Part shown: piece after piece, positions 7,657-16,004 of the stretch
How positions within the stretch are numbered: the stretch's first letter is position 1
Layout: each line of letters starts with the position of its first letter
Notes under the pieces: generated by a model
What the model was told of the DNA's origin: nothing
Database searches by the model: none
The model's input: the letters and a program-made list of their open reading frames with translations, nothing else
Made by a program: the position numbers and the translations under genes
Assembly (NCBI RefSeq): GCF_001463765.1
Contig: NZ_BBWK01000014.1
Coordinates: forward strand, 94,257-158,256
Direction: 5' to 3'
DNA: 64,000 bases
From: Aureimonas sp. AU4
GTDB taxonomy: Bacteria > Pseudomonadota > Alphaproteobacteria > Rhizobiales > Rhizobiaceae

Positions 7657-9542
7657 TCGCGGTTACCCATCTCCTGGGCGTCGGCCATCTCGCCCGGGCG
7701 GCGCTCCTCGGTCGGGGCCTCGTGGCCGCCGGCCACGAGGTCTGCCTCGCCAGCGGCGGCCGACCGGTCCCGAACCTCGACGTTTCCGGCCTGGGTCTCG
7801 TGCAGCTTCCCCCCGTCCACTGCCGCGACGCCGACTTCCGCGTCCTGTGGGGCGAGGATGGCCAGGTGCTGGACGATGCGCTGCGCGGCGCGCGGCGCGA
7901 GGCGCTGCTCGGCGCCTTCCACCGCACCCGTCCCGACGTGGTGGTGACGGAAACCTATCCCTTCGGTCGCCGGTCGCTGCGAGCCGAGTTCGAGGCGCTG
8001 GTCGCGGCCGCCTGGGACCGGCCCGACCGCCCGGCGCTCCTCGCATCGGTGCGCGACATCCTGAACCCGCCCTCCAGGCCGGAAAAGGCGGCGTGGGCCG
8101 AGCGCGTCGTTGCGGAGCGCTACGACGGCGTCCTCGTCCACGGCGACCCAAGCGCCGTGCCGCTGGAGCGGTCCTGGCCGGTGGGCGAGGCTCTCCGCCC
8201 GCGCCTCCTCTACACGGGCTACGTCGCCGACCGCCCCGCGCTGCCCGGCGGGCCGCGCGGCCGGGAGATCGTGGTCTCGGGCGGCGGGGGCACCGCCGGC
8301 CTGCCGCTGTTTCGCGCAGCCGTCGCCGCCTCGCGCCTCGGCGGCGGGGAAGGGCCGCCCTGGCGCGTCCTCGTCGGCCACGGCGTGCCGGAGGCCGAGT
8401 TCGCCGCGTTGGCCGCCGGCGCCCACGAGCGGCTCGTGGTGGAGCGCGCGCGCCCCGACTTCCCGGCGCTTCTCGCCCGCGCCGCCGTGTCGGTCAGCCA
8501 GAGCGGCTACAACACGGTTTTGGATCTCTCCGCTGCCGGCACGCCGGCCGTCCTCGTGCCCTTCGAGGAGGGCTCGGAGCAAGAGCAGCGCCTGCGCGCC
8601 GAGGGGCTGGCGGCGTCGGGACGCGCCGTGCTCCTGCCCGCCGCCGATCTGTCGCCCGAGGCGCTGGTCCGCGCGGTGGAGACGGCTCGCGAACTTCCGC
8701 AAGGCGCCGGTGCGTCGGTGAACACGGAGGGCGTCGCGCGCAGCGTCGCGCTGGTCGAGGCGGCCGGCGCGCGCGCGCAGCAGACGGCGCAAGCCTGGGT
8801 CGCGCTCGGCTCGGCACTGGACGAGCGAGCGGCGTCCGGGCGCCCCGCGACCCTTTGGTGGCGCGACGACGACGCGGCCGAGCCCACCATGGCGCTGGAC
8901 ACGCTTCTCGCCCTCCATCGCCGGACAGGCGTGCCGCTGGCGCTCGCCGTCAGCCCGCACCTTGCGACGGACGCCCTGGCCCGGCGACTTGAGGGCGAGG
9001 ACGCGGCGATCCTCGCCCACGGCATAGCGCACCTCAACCACGCGCCGCCGGGCGAGAAGCGGCGCGAGCTGGGGGGGCGTCCCGCCGACGAGATCCTGCC
9101 CGAGCTCGCCGAAGGGCTCGCCGCGCTCCGCCAACTCTTCGGCGCGCGGACGCTGCCTGTCCTCGTGCCGCCCTGGAACCGGATCGATGCAGGGCTCGTG
9201 CCGGGTCTGGCCGCGCTTGGCTATCGCGGCCTCTCGACCTTCGGCGCGAGATCCGGGGCCTCGCGCGACGGGCTCGCCGTCGCCAACACCCATTGCGACC
9301 CGATCCTCTGGCACGGCGGGCGAGGGCTGGCCGACGAGGCGGAAACGCTTCGGAAGCTTGCCCGTGATCTCGCTCGCGACGAGCCGGTGGGTCTCCTGAC
9401 CCACCATCTCGTCCACGACCCGGCGGTCTGGCGCTTCGCGGAGCAACTTCTGGAGCGCTTGGCGGCCCATCCCGGCGCGCGGTTCGCGGACGCCCGCGAG
9501 GTGTTCGACCTCCAACCCCCACACGAGGAGGCGCCGCGATGA
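7644..9542 (+). CDS. Fusion of GT-B glycosyltransferase and polysaccharide deacetylase
   Basis: A 632-residue two-domain protein. Residues 1-370 are a MurG-like glycosyltransferase, with the N-terminal GVGHLAR motif (12-18) and a C-terminal donor site around SQSGYNT (285-291). Residues 395-625 resemble a polysaccharide deacetylase of the NodB superfamily: WWRDDDA (405-411) offers the catalytic/metal Asp pair, AHGIAHLNH (458-466) the metal histidines, and THH (586-588) a late His. The ATG at 7644 lies inside the end of the previous gene; a longer upstream frame is an artefact of GC-rich sequence. It overlaps the dehydrogenase gene by ATGA. The fusion suggests that a sugar is transferred and then N-deacetylated on the same intermediate. 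Confidence 0.85.
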   Translation: MRVLIAVTHLLGVGHLARAALLGRGLVAAGHEVCLASGGRPVPNLDVSGLGLVQLPPVHCRDADFRVLWGEDGQVLDDALRGARREALLGAFHRTRPDVVVTETYPFGRRSLRAEFEALVAAAWDRPDRPALLASVRDILNPPSRPEKAAWAERVVAERYDGVLVHGDPSAVPLERSWPVGEALRPRLLYTGYVADRPALPGGPRGREIVVSGGGGTAGLPLFRAAVAASRLGGGEGPPWRVLVGHGVPEAEFAALAAGAHERLVVERARPDFPALLARAAVSVSQSGYNTVLDLSAAGTPAVLVPFEEGSEQEQRLRAEGLAASGRAVLLPAADLSPEALVRAVETARELPQGAGASVNTEGVARSVALVEAAGARAQQTAQAWVALGSALDERAASGRPATLWWRDDDAAEPTMALDTLLALHRRTGVPLALAVSPHLATDALARRLEGEDAAILAHGIAHLNHAPPGEKRRELGGRPADEILPELAEGLAALRQLFGARTLPVLVPPWNRIDAGLVPGLAALGYRGLSTFGARSGASRDGLAVANTHCDPILWHGGRGLADEAETLRKLARDLARDEPVGLLTHHLVHDPAVWRFAEQLLERLAAHPGARFADAREVFDLQPPHEEAPR

Positions 9543-10888
9543 GCGAGGCCCCGACGAACCCCCATGCCGCCGAGCTTCTCGCGCGCATCCGCCGGCGCGA
9601 GGCGCGCGTCGGCATCATCGGGCTCGGCTATGTCGGCCTGCCTCTGGCGCTGGCGCTCTGCCGCGCCGGCTTTCCGGTGCTCGGGTTCGACATCGACGAG
9701 CGCCGCGTCGCGCTCCTGAACCGGGGCGAGAGCGGCATCCGCCACATCGCCTCCGACGCGATCCGCGAGGCGATCGCCGAGAACCGCTTCGAGGCGACGG
9801 CGGATTTTACGCGCCTCGGCGAGGCGGACGCCGTCCTGATCTGCGTGCCCACCCCGCTCACGCGCCAGCGCGAGCCCGATCTCGGCTTCGTGGAGCGCGC
9901 GAGCCGCCAGATCGCGCAAGTGCTGCGGCCCGGCCAGCTGGTCGTCCTGGAATCCACCACCTGGCCCGGCACGACGCTCGAGGTCGTGAAGCCGATCCTG
10001 GAGCGGGGCGGCGAGCGATCGGGCGAAACCTTCTTCCTTGCCTTCTCGCCGGAGCGCGAGGATCCCGGCAACCCGGACTACGGCACGCGCGACATCCCGA
10101 AGATCGTGGGCGGCGACGGCGCGGACGCGCTTCTTCTCGCCGACGCGCTCTACGGCGCGGCCATGGCCTCCACCGTGCCGGTCCCCAGCCCCTCGGTCGC
10201 CGAGGCCGTGAAGCTCACCGAGAACATCTTCCGCTCGGTCAACATCGCCCTCGTGAACGAGCTGAAGGTCGTTTACGACGCCATGGGCATCGACATCTGG
10301 GACGTGATCGGGGCCGCCGCCACCAAGCCCTTCGGCTTCATGCCCTTCCAGCCGGGGCCGGGCCTGGGCGGCCACTGCATCCCGATCGACCCCTTCTACC
10401 TCGCCTGGAAGGCGCGCGAGTTCGAGGTGCCGACGCGCTTCATCGAACTGGCCGGCGAGATCAACACGGCCATGCCCCGCCACGTGGTGGACCGCCTGGC
10501 CGAAGCGCTCGACCGGCGATTCCGGCGCGGGCTCAACGGGGCCGAGATCCTCGTGCTCGGCGTCGCCTACAAGCGCAATGTCGAGGACACGCGCGAGAGC
10601 GCCTCGTTCCGCCTGATCGAGATCCTGGAGGACCGGGGCGCCGTGACGCGCTACCACGACCCCCACGTGCCCGAGATCGGGCCGACGCGCGAGCACGCGG
10701 CGCTCGCAGGCCGTCGCTCGGTCGAGCTGACGCCCGAGACGGTGGCCGGCTTCGACGCGGTGCTCGTCGCCACCGACCACGACGACGTGGACTACGCGCT
10801 GGTGGCCCGCCACATGCGGCTCGGCCTCGATACGCGCAACGCCTTTGCCAGGCGCGGGCTCGACCTCGGTCGCGTCGTCAAGGCCTGA
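9539..10888 (+). CDS. Nucleotide-sugar 6-dehydrogenase (WbpA/TviB/UDP-GlcNAc dehydrogenase type)
   Basis: A 449-residue NAD-dependent enzyme that oxidises C6 of a UDP-sugar to the uronic acid. The Rossmann motif GLGYVGLPLA is at residues 28-37, and the catalytic cysteine lies in PGLGGHCIPIDPFY (Cys280). The wording of that motif and the 449-residue length fit the UDP-GlcNAc/UDP-ManNAc branch better than UDP-glucose dehydrogenase, which suits a locus that also has an N-deacetylase. Start and stop junction ATGA with the fusion gene suggests coupled translation. Its 3' end overlaps the convergent glycosyltransferase gene by 11 bases. Confidence is high for family and moderate for substrate. Confidence 0.9.
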   Translation: MSEAPTNPHAAELLARIRRREARVGIIGLGYVGLPLALALCRAGFPVLGFDIDERRVALLNRGESGIRHIASDAIREAIAENRFEATADFTRLGEADAVLICVPTPLTRQREPDLGFVERASRQIAQVLRPGQLVVLESTTWPGTTLEVVKPILERGGERSGETFFLAFSPEREDPGNPDYGTRDIPKIVGGDGADALLLADALYGAAMASTVPVPSPSVAEAVKLTENIFRSVNIALVNELKVVYDAMGIDIWDVIGAAATKPFGFMPFQPGPGLGGHCIPIDPFYLAWKAREFEVPTRFIELAGEINTAMPRHVVDRLAEALDRRFRRGLNGAEILVLGVAYKRNVEDTRESASFRLIEILEDRGAVTRYHDPHVPEIGPTREHAALAGRRSVELTPETVAGFDAVLVATDHDDVDYALVARHMRLGLDTRNAFARRGLDLGRVVKA

Positions 10889-12173
10889 CGGGCGGCGTGG
10901 CGGCGAGGCTCTCGTCCAGGAGCCGCGTGAGCGTCGCGATGCCCGTGTCGAGCGAGAAGTCGCGGCGAAGGCGCTCGAACGCGGCGAGGCCGAAGCGCTC
11001 GCGCGTCGCCGGGTCTGCGATCGTCTCGCCGAGCACCCGTGCGAGAGCCTCGGGCTCGGCGGGCGGGACGAGCCGGCCGGTCTCGCCGTCGGTGACGAAT
11101 TCCGGCACGCCCGCGTAGCGCGTCGACACGATGGCGAGCCCTTGGCTGGCCGCCTCCATCAGGACGTTGGGCAGCCCGTCGCGATCGCCCGCGTCCCCTT
11201 CGCGGCAGGCGAGCGCGAAGAGGTCGGCCTCGCGCAGCGCCGCGATCACCGCGTCCTGCGGCTGCGAGCCGCGCCATTCGATGCGATCCGACAGGCCGAG
11301 CGTGTCCGCCTGCGCCTTCAGCGCCGTCTTGAGCTCGCCCGAGCCGACATGGACGAGGCGCCAGTGCCGGTCGGCGGGAAGGCTTGCCAGCGCGCCGAGA
11401 AGGTCGCCGAACCCCTTCTTGGCGACCATGCGCCCGACCGTCACGATCCGCACGGGGTCGGCCGGGTCGCGCCCGTCGCGCGCCGCGGCGCGCTCGGGCG
11501 GCGGGGGAAAGCGCGACAGGTCGAGCCCGTGATAGGCGAGGCGCACGCGGTCCGGGTCGCCCGGCGGCGAGAGGCGCCGCAGCTCCTCGAATCCCTGCCG
11601 CGTGCAGGTCACGCCGAAGCGGCTTTCGGCGATCTTCTCGCGCTTCTCCCAGTCCGAGGTGGTCCAGATGTCCTTGGCATGGGCCGAGAAGCTGAACGTG
11701 CCGGCGCGAAGAAGCGAGGCGTAGCGCGCGACCGAGGCGGGCGTATGGAGGAAGTGGACGTAGATATGGGGAAGCGCGGGGTCGAGCTCGCGCGCCAGGA
11801 CCAGCGCCTGGCCGAGCCGGCGCATCCGGTTGGGCGAGGGGTCGCGCCGCAGATCGCGCAGCGCCGCCCGCAGGAAGGCGCGCCATCCCGGCAGGCGGCG
11901 CGCGTGGAGGAGGCCGCGCAGGACGCGTAAGGGCTGGCGGTAGAGATATTCCGGCAGGTAGTGGACGCTCGCCCGGATGCGCCGGTGCAGCTCGTGCAGC
12001 GCCCCGTCGGTCGGCTCGCGCAGGGACCAGATCTCGATCGCGAAGCCCGCCGCCTCCAGCGCCAGGATCTCCTGCGCGACGAAGGTCTCCGACAGGCGCG
12101 GATAGCCCTTCACCACGACCGCCAGATGCCGCGCCGGCGCGCCCGGCAGGGCGGCGTCGCTCTCGGCCCTCAT
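10878..12173 (-). CDS. Glycosyltransferase, GT4 family, WcaL/colanic-acid type
   Basis: A 431-residue cytoplasmic glycosyltransferase. It opens with KGYPRLSETFVAQEI, the start typical of the WcaL/AmsK group, and has an EX7E-like region CREGDAGDRDGLPNVLMEA where the donor binds. The start ATG 12173 overlaps the stop of the upstream glycosyltransferase in an ATGA junction, so the two are made together. Anything upstream in frame is antisense reading of that gene. The product probably extends a surface polysaccharide. The repeating-unit polymerase and flippase are not in this window, so the locus is either incomplete here or supplies a glycan made by other means. Confidence 0.88.
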   Translation of the reverse strand: MRAESDAALPGAPARHLAVVVKGYPRLSETFVAQEILALEAAGFAIEIWSLREPTDGALHELHRRIRASVHYLPEYLYRQPLRVLRGLLHARRLPGWRAFLRAALRDLRRDPSPNRMRRLGQALVLARELDPALPHIYVHFLHTPASVARYASLLRAGTFSFSAHAKDIWTTSDWEKREKIAESRFGVTCTRQGFEELRRLSPPGDPDRVRLAYHGLDLSRFPPPPERAAARDGRDPADPVRIVTVGRMVAKKGFGDLLGALASLPADRHWRLVHVGSGELKTALKAQADTLGLSDRIEWRGSQPQDAVIAALREADLFALACREGDAGDRDGLPNVLMEAASQGLAIVSTRYAGVPEFVTDGETGRLVPPAEPEALARVLGETIADPATRERFGLAAFERLRRDFSLDTGIATLTRLLDESLAATPPVRP

Positions 12174-13432
12174 GCGCGGACGGCGCTCAGCCCGGCGCGC
12201 TTCGTTTCGGGATGCAGGAGGGCATGGGTCGCCTCCTCGATCCGGTCGAGCCCGTCGAGAAGGCCCGGCGGGAAGCTCGCCGAGGGCAGGGGCTGGCGGG
12301 CGAGCGCGCGGATCGCCTCGGCCATGACGCGCGGGTCGCGCCGCCCGCCCGGCTCCAGCATGGCGCCGTCCAGCATGGCGACGAGGCCGAGCTCGGCGGC
12401 GCGCTCGGCCCGGATCGTCTGCTCGAGGCGCGGCGTGCGGCGCGGCACGATCAGCGCGCGCTTGTCGAACGACAGGATCTCGCAGAACGTGTTGTAGCCG
12501 CCCATGGCGATCACGCCCTCGGAGCGCTGCATGAGATACTCGATCTTGGTGTCGAAGGTGATCGCGTCGACGCGCGGAAGCTGCGCGATGCGCTCCATGA
12601 AGGCGGCCCGGCGCGAGCGGGGAATGAAGGGGCCGAACACCAGAAGCGCGCCGAGCGGGATCTCGCCGTCCGCCTCGTAGGCCGAGATCACCCAGTCGAT
12701 GAGTTCCTCGCCGTCGCCCCCGCCGCCCGTCGTCACCAGCGCGAAGGGCTCGCGCGTCAGGCGCGGATAGCGCGTGGTCTGGGGGCGGGGCGGCAGCTCG
12801 CGGCGGATATAGCCGGTGTAGTTGATGCGCCGCGCCACCGCCTCGGGAAGGTCGAAGGGGGCGAGCGGCTCGTGGATCTCGCGCAGGCCGTAGATCCAGA
12901 TCTCGTCGTAGAAGCGCTCCAGCGCGTTGAGCGCTCCCTTGCGCCGCCACTCGGGCACGATCACCTCCGGCTCGTCCAGGATGTCGCGAAGGCCGAGCAC
13001 GATGCGCGTGCCCGCCGCGCGCAGGTAGGCGAGCGTGTCGAGCAGCTCGTCGCGGAAGCCCGCCGGCTCCTTGTCGACGATTAGGATGTCGGGCTGCAGG
13101 CTGCGGGCGGTCGCCATGATCACGGCCGCGCGCATCGCCACCGTTTCCTCGAGGTCCAGCGAGAGGCTGGAGGTCGAGTAGGTGCCGTCCGGCAGCTTCA
13201 CCACGCCCGGCACGCGCACGAAGTCGATGCCGTCGCCGAACTCGAAGCTGCCGATCATCGGCGAGCCCGAGATGATCACGATCGAGGGCCGCCCGAGCCC
13301 GGGGGCCAGGCGGTTGGCGATGGCGCGGCATCGCCGGATATGGCCGAGCCCGAACGTGTCGTGGCTGTAGATGAGGATGCGAGGGGCCCGCGCGGGTTCG
13401 CGTCGATCGGCCGGAAAGGGCGAATTCAGCAT
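12170..13432 (-). CDS. MurG-like (GT28-type) glycosyltransferase
   Basis: A 420-residue protein of GT-B fold. The N terminus ILIYSHDTFGLGHIRRC carries the same G-x-G-H motif seen in the first domain of the fusion at 7644, so the two are distant relatives. A C-terminal donor site is seen as IAMGGYNTFCE. The family includes glycosyltransferases annotated only generally. ATG 13432 is chosen because it opens just before the conserved Rossmann strand; a GTG at 13477 would add 15 residues without a clear ribosome-binding site. It is the first gene of a two-gene minus-strand unit that meets the dehydrogenase gene end to end. Role in surface glycan synthesis is inferred from neighbours. Confidence 0.85.
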   Translation of the reverse strand: MLNSPFPADRREPARAPRILIYSHDTFGLGHIRRCRAIANRLAPGLGRPSIVIISGSPMIGSFEFGDGIDFVRVPGVVKLPDGTYSTSSLSLDLEETVAMRAAVIMATARSLQPDILIVDKEPAGFRDELLDTLAYLRAAGTRIVLGLRDILDEPEVIVPEWRRKGALNALERFYDEIWIYGLREIHEPLAPFDLPEAVARRINYTGYIRRELPPRPQTTRYPRLTREPFALVTTGGGGDGEELIDWVISAYEADGEIPLGALLVFGPFIPRSRRAAFMERIAQLPRVDAITFDTKIEYLMQRSEGVIAMGGYNTFCEILSFDKRALIVPRRTPRLEQTIRAERAAELGLVAMLDGAMLEPGGRRDPRVMAEAIRALARQPLPSASFPPGLLDGLDRIEEATHALLHPETKRAGLSAVRA

Positions 13433-13616
13433 ATGCGGATTCTCGAAGCTCGTCCTGCCGTGCCCGACCGTTTGCACCCATACTACGCCGCTTGGGGCCG
13501 GACGGGAAATCCGGTCTGCACAGGAAAACGAAAGCCGGGCTTTCGGCGGCCTTACGTTTGATCAACCATGTCCCTGAGGGGCTTGGTCACATCATTCCCC
13601 TAGCGTGCGCTGCGTC

Positions 13617-15983
13617 ATGATCGCCTCGCTCGTCTCCCTGGCCGCCGACCATTCCCTCGGCTTCGTCGCGGCCGCCCTGGCCATCTGCCTCGTCGGCGGC
13701 TGGCTTCTGGCCGACATCATGCGCACAGCGAGCGCGACGCGCGCGCGCTACCAGCGGCTCTGGCTACCGGGGCTGGCGCTGGTCGCGGGCGTCACGGTCT
13801 GGACGACGCACTTCATCGCCATGCTCGGCTACAGGCCGGATCTCCTGCTCGGCTTCGACGGGGCGACCACGCTTCTCTCGGCGATCGCGGCGATCGTGGG
13901 GGTCGGCGTCCCGCTCGCGCTCTCGGTCCGCGTCGAGCACTTCGCGATTCGGGCCGCGCTCGGCGCCCTGGCCGGGCTCGGCATCGGGGTGATGCACCAG
14001 ACCGGCATGGCGGCGATCGAGGGGTGCCTGCGCGAGACGCCGATCGCCGTGAGCGTGGCCGCGTCGGGCCTGGGCGCCGCCTGTCTGGCGCTCGCGCGCG
14101 GACGGCCCGCGATCGGGCGCTCGCGCTGGCGGACCTGCGCGCTCTTCACGCTCGCGGTGACCGGCGCCCACTTCGCCTCGCTCGCCGGCACGACGATCAC
14201 CGCGATCGACGGCGCGCGGGAGGGGGCGGACCACGGCATCCTCCTCAGCCTCTTCACCGCGATCGGCGCGGCCGTCCTGTTTCTGGGCGCCTTCGTCACG
14301 ATCCTGGCCGCCAAGCGGTTCGACGCGCAGGAGCGGGCCCATTCGGCGATCCTGTCGACCGCGCTCGAGAACATGTCGAACGGGCTCCTCTACTTCGACG
14401 AGCTCAGCCGCCTGCAGCTCTTCAACCATCGCTACGCCGAGATCTTCGAGGTTGACGCCGCCGTCTTTCGCCTCGGCATGTCGCCGGGCGAGGTGATCGG
14501 CGCGATCGGCGACGCGAAGGGCTGGAGCGCCGAGCGGCGCCTGCGCGCCTGCGCGCGGGCCGAGGAATGGATGGGCGGAAGCCATCAGACGCTGTTCGAC
14601 TACGTGATGGACAATGGCCGCACGATGGAGATCGAGCTGCGGCCCGTGGCGACGGGCGGCGTGGTGATGACCTTCGACGACGTCACCAAGGATCGCGAGG
14701 CGCAGCGCCGCATCGCCGAGCTCGTGTTCCAGGACCCGCTCACGCGCCTCGCCAACCGGCGCGCGCTGCAGCAGCGCATGGAGGAGAACTTCCACCCCAA
14801 GCAGCGCTTCCAGCTCCTGATGGTGGATCTCGACCGGTTCAAGGCCGTCAACGACACCTACGGCCACGGGGCGGGCGACGCGCTCCTGGTGCAGGTCGCG
14901 CAGCGCATCCTGGCGGTGGTCGGGGCGTCGGGCTTCACCGCGCGGCTGGGCGGCGACGAGCTGGCCATCCTCGTCCACGACGAGCCGGCGCGCGCCGTCG
15001 AGATCGCCGCGCGCATCGTCGAGACCGTCGCGCGGCCCTTCGTGGTCGACGGGTTCAGCGTCTCGATCGGCTGCAGCATCGGCCTGTGCGGCTCGGCCGA
15101 GGCGCGCGACGCGACGGAGCTGCTGCAAAGGGCCGATATCGCGCTTTACGAGAGCAAGCGCCGGGGACGGGGGCGCGTGTCCAGCTATCGCATCGGCATG
15201 CTGGAAGCGGTGGCCGAGCAGCAGGTGCTCGAGAACGACCTGCGCACGGCAATGGAGCGGGGCCAGCTGCACCTCGCCTATCAGCCGATCCTGTCGCTCG
15301 AAGCGGATCGCGTCAGCGGCCGCGAGGCCCTGATCCGCTGGGAGCACCCGCTCCACGGCGCCGTCGAGCCCGCGCGCTTCGTGCCGCTCGCCGAAGAGAC
15401 CGGCCAGATCATCGAGATCGGCCGATGGGTCCTCGAGGAGGCGTGCCGCGAGGCCTCGACCTGGCAGGAGGGCTTGAGCGTCTCGGTCAACGTCTCGGCC
15501 GTGCAACTGCGCTCGCCGCTCTTCCTGTCGCACCTCACCCAGGCGCTCAACCGCAGCGGACTGCCGGCCTCGCGCCTCGAGATCGACATGACCGAGACGG
15601 CGATCGTGGAGGACGGGGCGCAGGTCGCGGGCGTGCTCCATGCCGTCCGCCAGCTCGGGGTGCGCGTGGCCATGGACGACTTCGGCACGGGCAACTCGTC
15701 GCTGGCGCACCTTCGCGACTTTCCGCTCGACCGCATCAAGATCGACCCGCTCTTCGTCGCGACCGCCGACAGCGACCGGCATTCGCTGGCGGTGCTGCGC
15801 GGCATGACGCAGATCGCGCGCGACATGCGCATCGAGATCCTGGCCGAAGGGGTCGAGACGCAGGCGCAGATGGACCTCGTCGCCGCGGTCGGCTGCGACG
15901 CGGCGCAGGGCTTCCTGATCGGCCGCCCCGAGCGGCTGGAAGCCGGGCGCGGGGCGCTCGCCCGGCACGGCTCGGCGGCCTGA
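13617..15983 (+). CDS. MHYT-PAS-GGDEF-EAL c-di-GMP enzyme
   Basis: A 788-residue membrane protein. Residues 1-235 hold about seven membrane helices with MHYT-type motifs (TTHFIAM at 63-69, MHQTGM at 126-131), thought to sense small ligands through bound metal. A PAS-like domain (about 240-360) follows. The GGDEF domain has GGDEL at 445-449; Leu for Phe is tolerated in active cyclases, and no RxxD inhibitory site is seen before it. The EAL domain has EAL at 570-572 and DDFGTGNSS, so phosphodiesterase activity is likely. Both synthesis and breakdown of c-di-GMP are possible. A GTG 12 bases earlier is an alternative start. It is divergent from the glycosyltransferase pair, which fits c-di-GMP control of polysaccharide but is not proof. 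Confidence 0.92.
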   Translation: MIASLVSLAADHSLGFVAAALAICLVGGWLLADIMRTASATRARYQRLWLPGLALVAGVTVWTTHFIAMLGYRPDLLLGFDGATTLLSAIAAIVGVGVPLALSVRVEHFAIRAALGALAGLGIGVMHQTGMAAIEGCLRETPIAVSVAASGLGAACLALARGRPAIGRSRWRTCALFTLAVTGAHFASLAGTTITAIDGAREGADHGILLSLFTAIGAAVLFLGAFVTILAAKRFDAQERAHSAILSTALENMSNGLLYFDELSRLQLFNHRYAEIFEVDAAVFRLGMSPGEVIGAIGDAKGWSAERRLRACARAEEWMGGSHQTLFDYVMDNGRTMEIELRPVATGGVVMTFDDVTKDREAQRRIAELVFQDPLTRLANRRALQQRMEENFHPKQRFQLLMVDLDRFKAVNDTYGHGAGDALLVQVAQRILAVVGASGFTARLGGDELAILVHDEPARAVEIAARIVETVARPFVVDGFSVSIGCSIGLCGSAEARDATELLQRADIALYESKRRGRGRVSSYRIGMLEAVAEQQVLENDLRTAMERGQLHLAYQPILSLEADRVSGREALIRWEHPLHGAVEPARFVPLAEETGQIIEIGRWVLEEACREASTWQEGLSVSVNVSAVQLRSPLFLSHLTQALNRSGLPASRLEIDMTETAIVEDGAQVAGVLHAVRQLGVRVAMDDFGTGNSSLAHLRDFPLDRIKIDPLFVATADSDRHSLAVLRGMTQIARDMRIEILAEGVETQAQMDLVAAVGCDAAQGFLIGRPERLEAGRGALARHGSAA

Positions 15984-16004
15984 CGGGCGCGGCGCGATCC
16001 CTCG

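Noticed and set aside
13764..15968. Minus-strand frame opposite the MHYT-GGDEF-EAL gene
   Set aside because: Shadow of a gene with firm motifs; no start signal or domain of its own.
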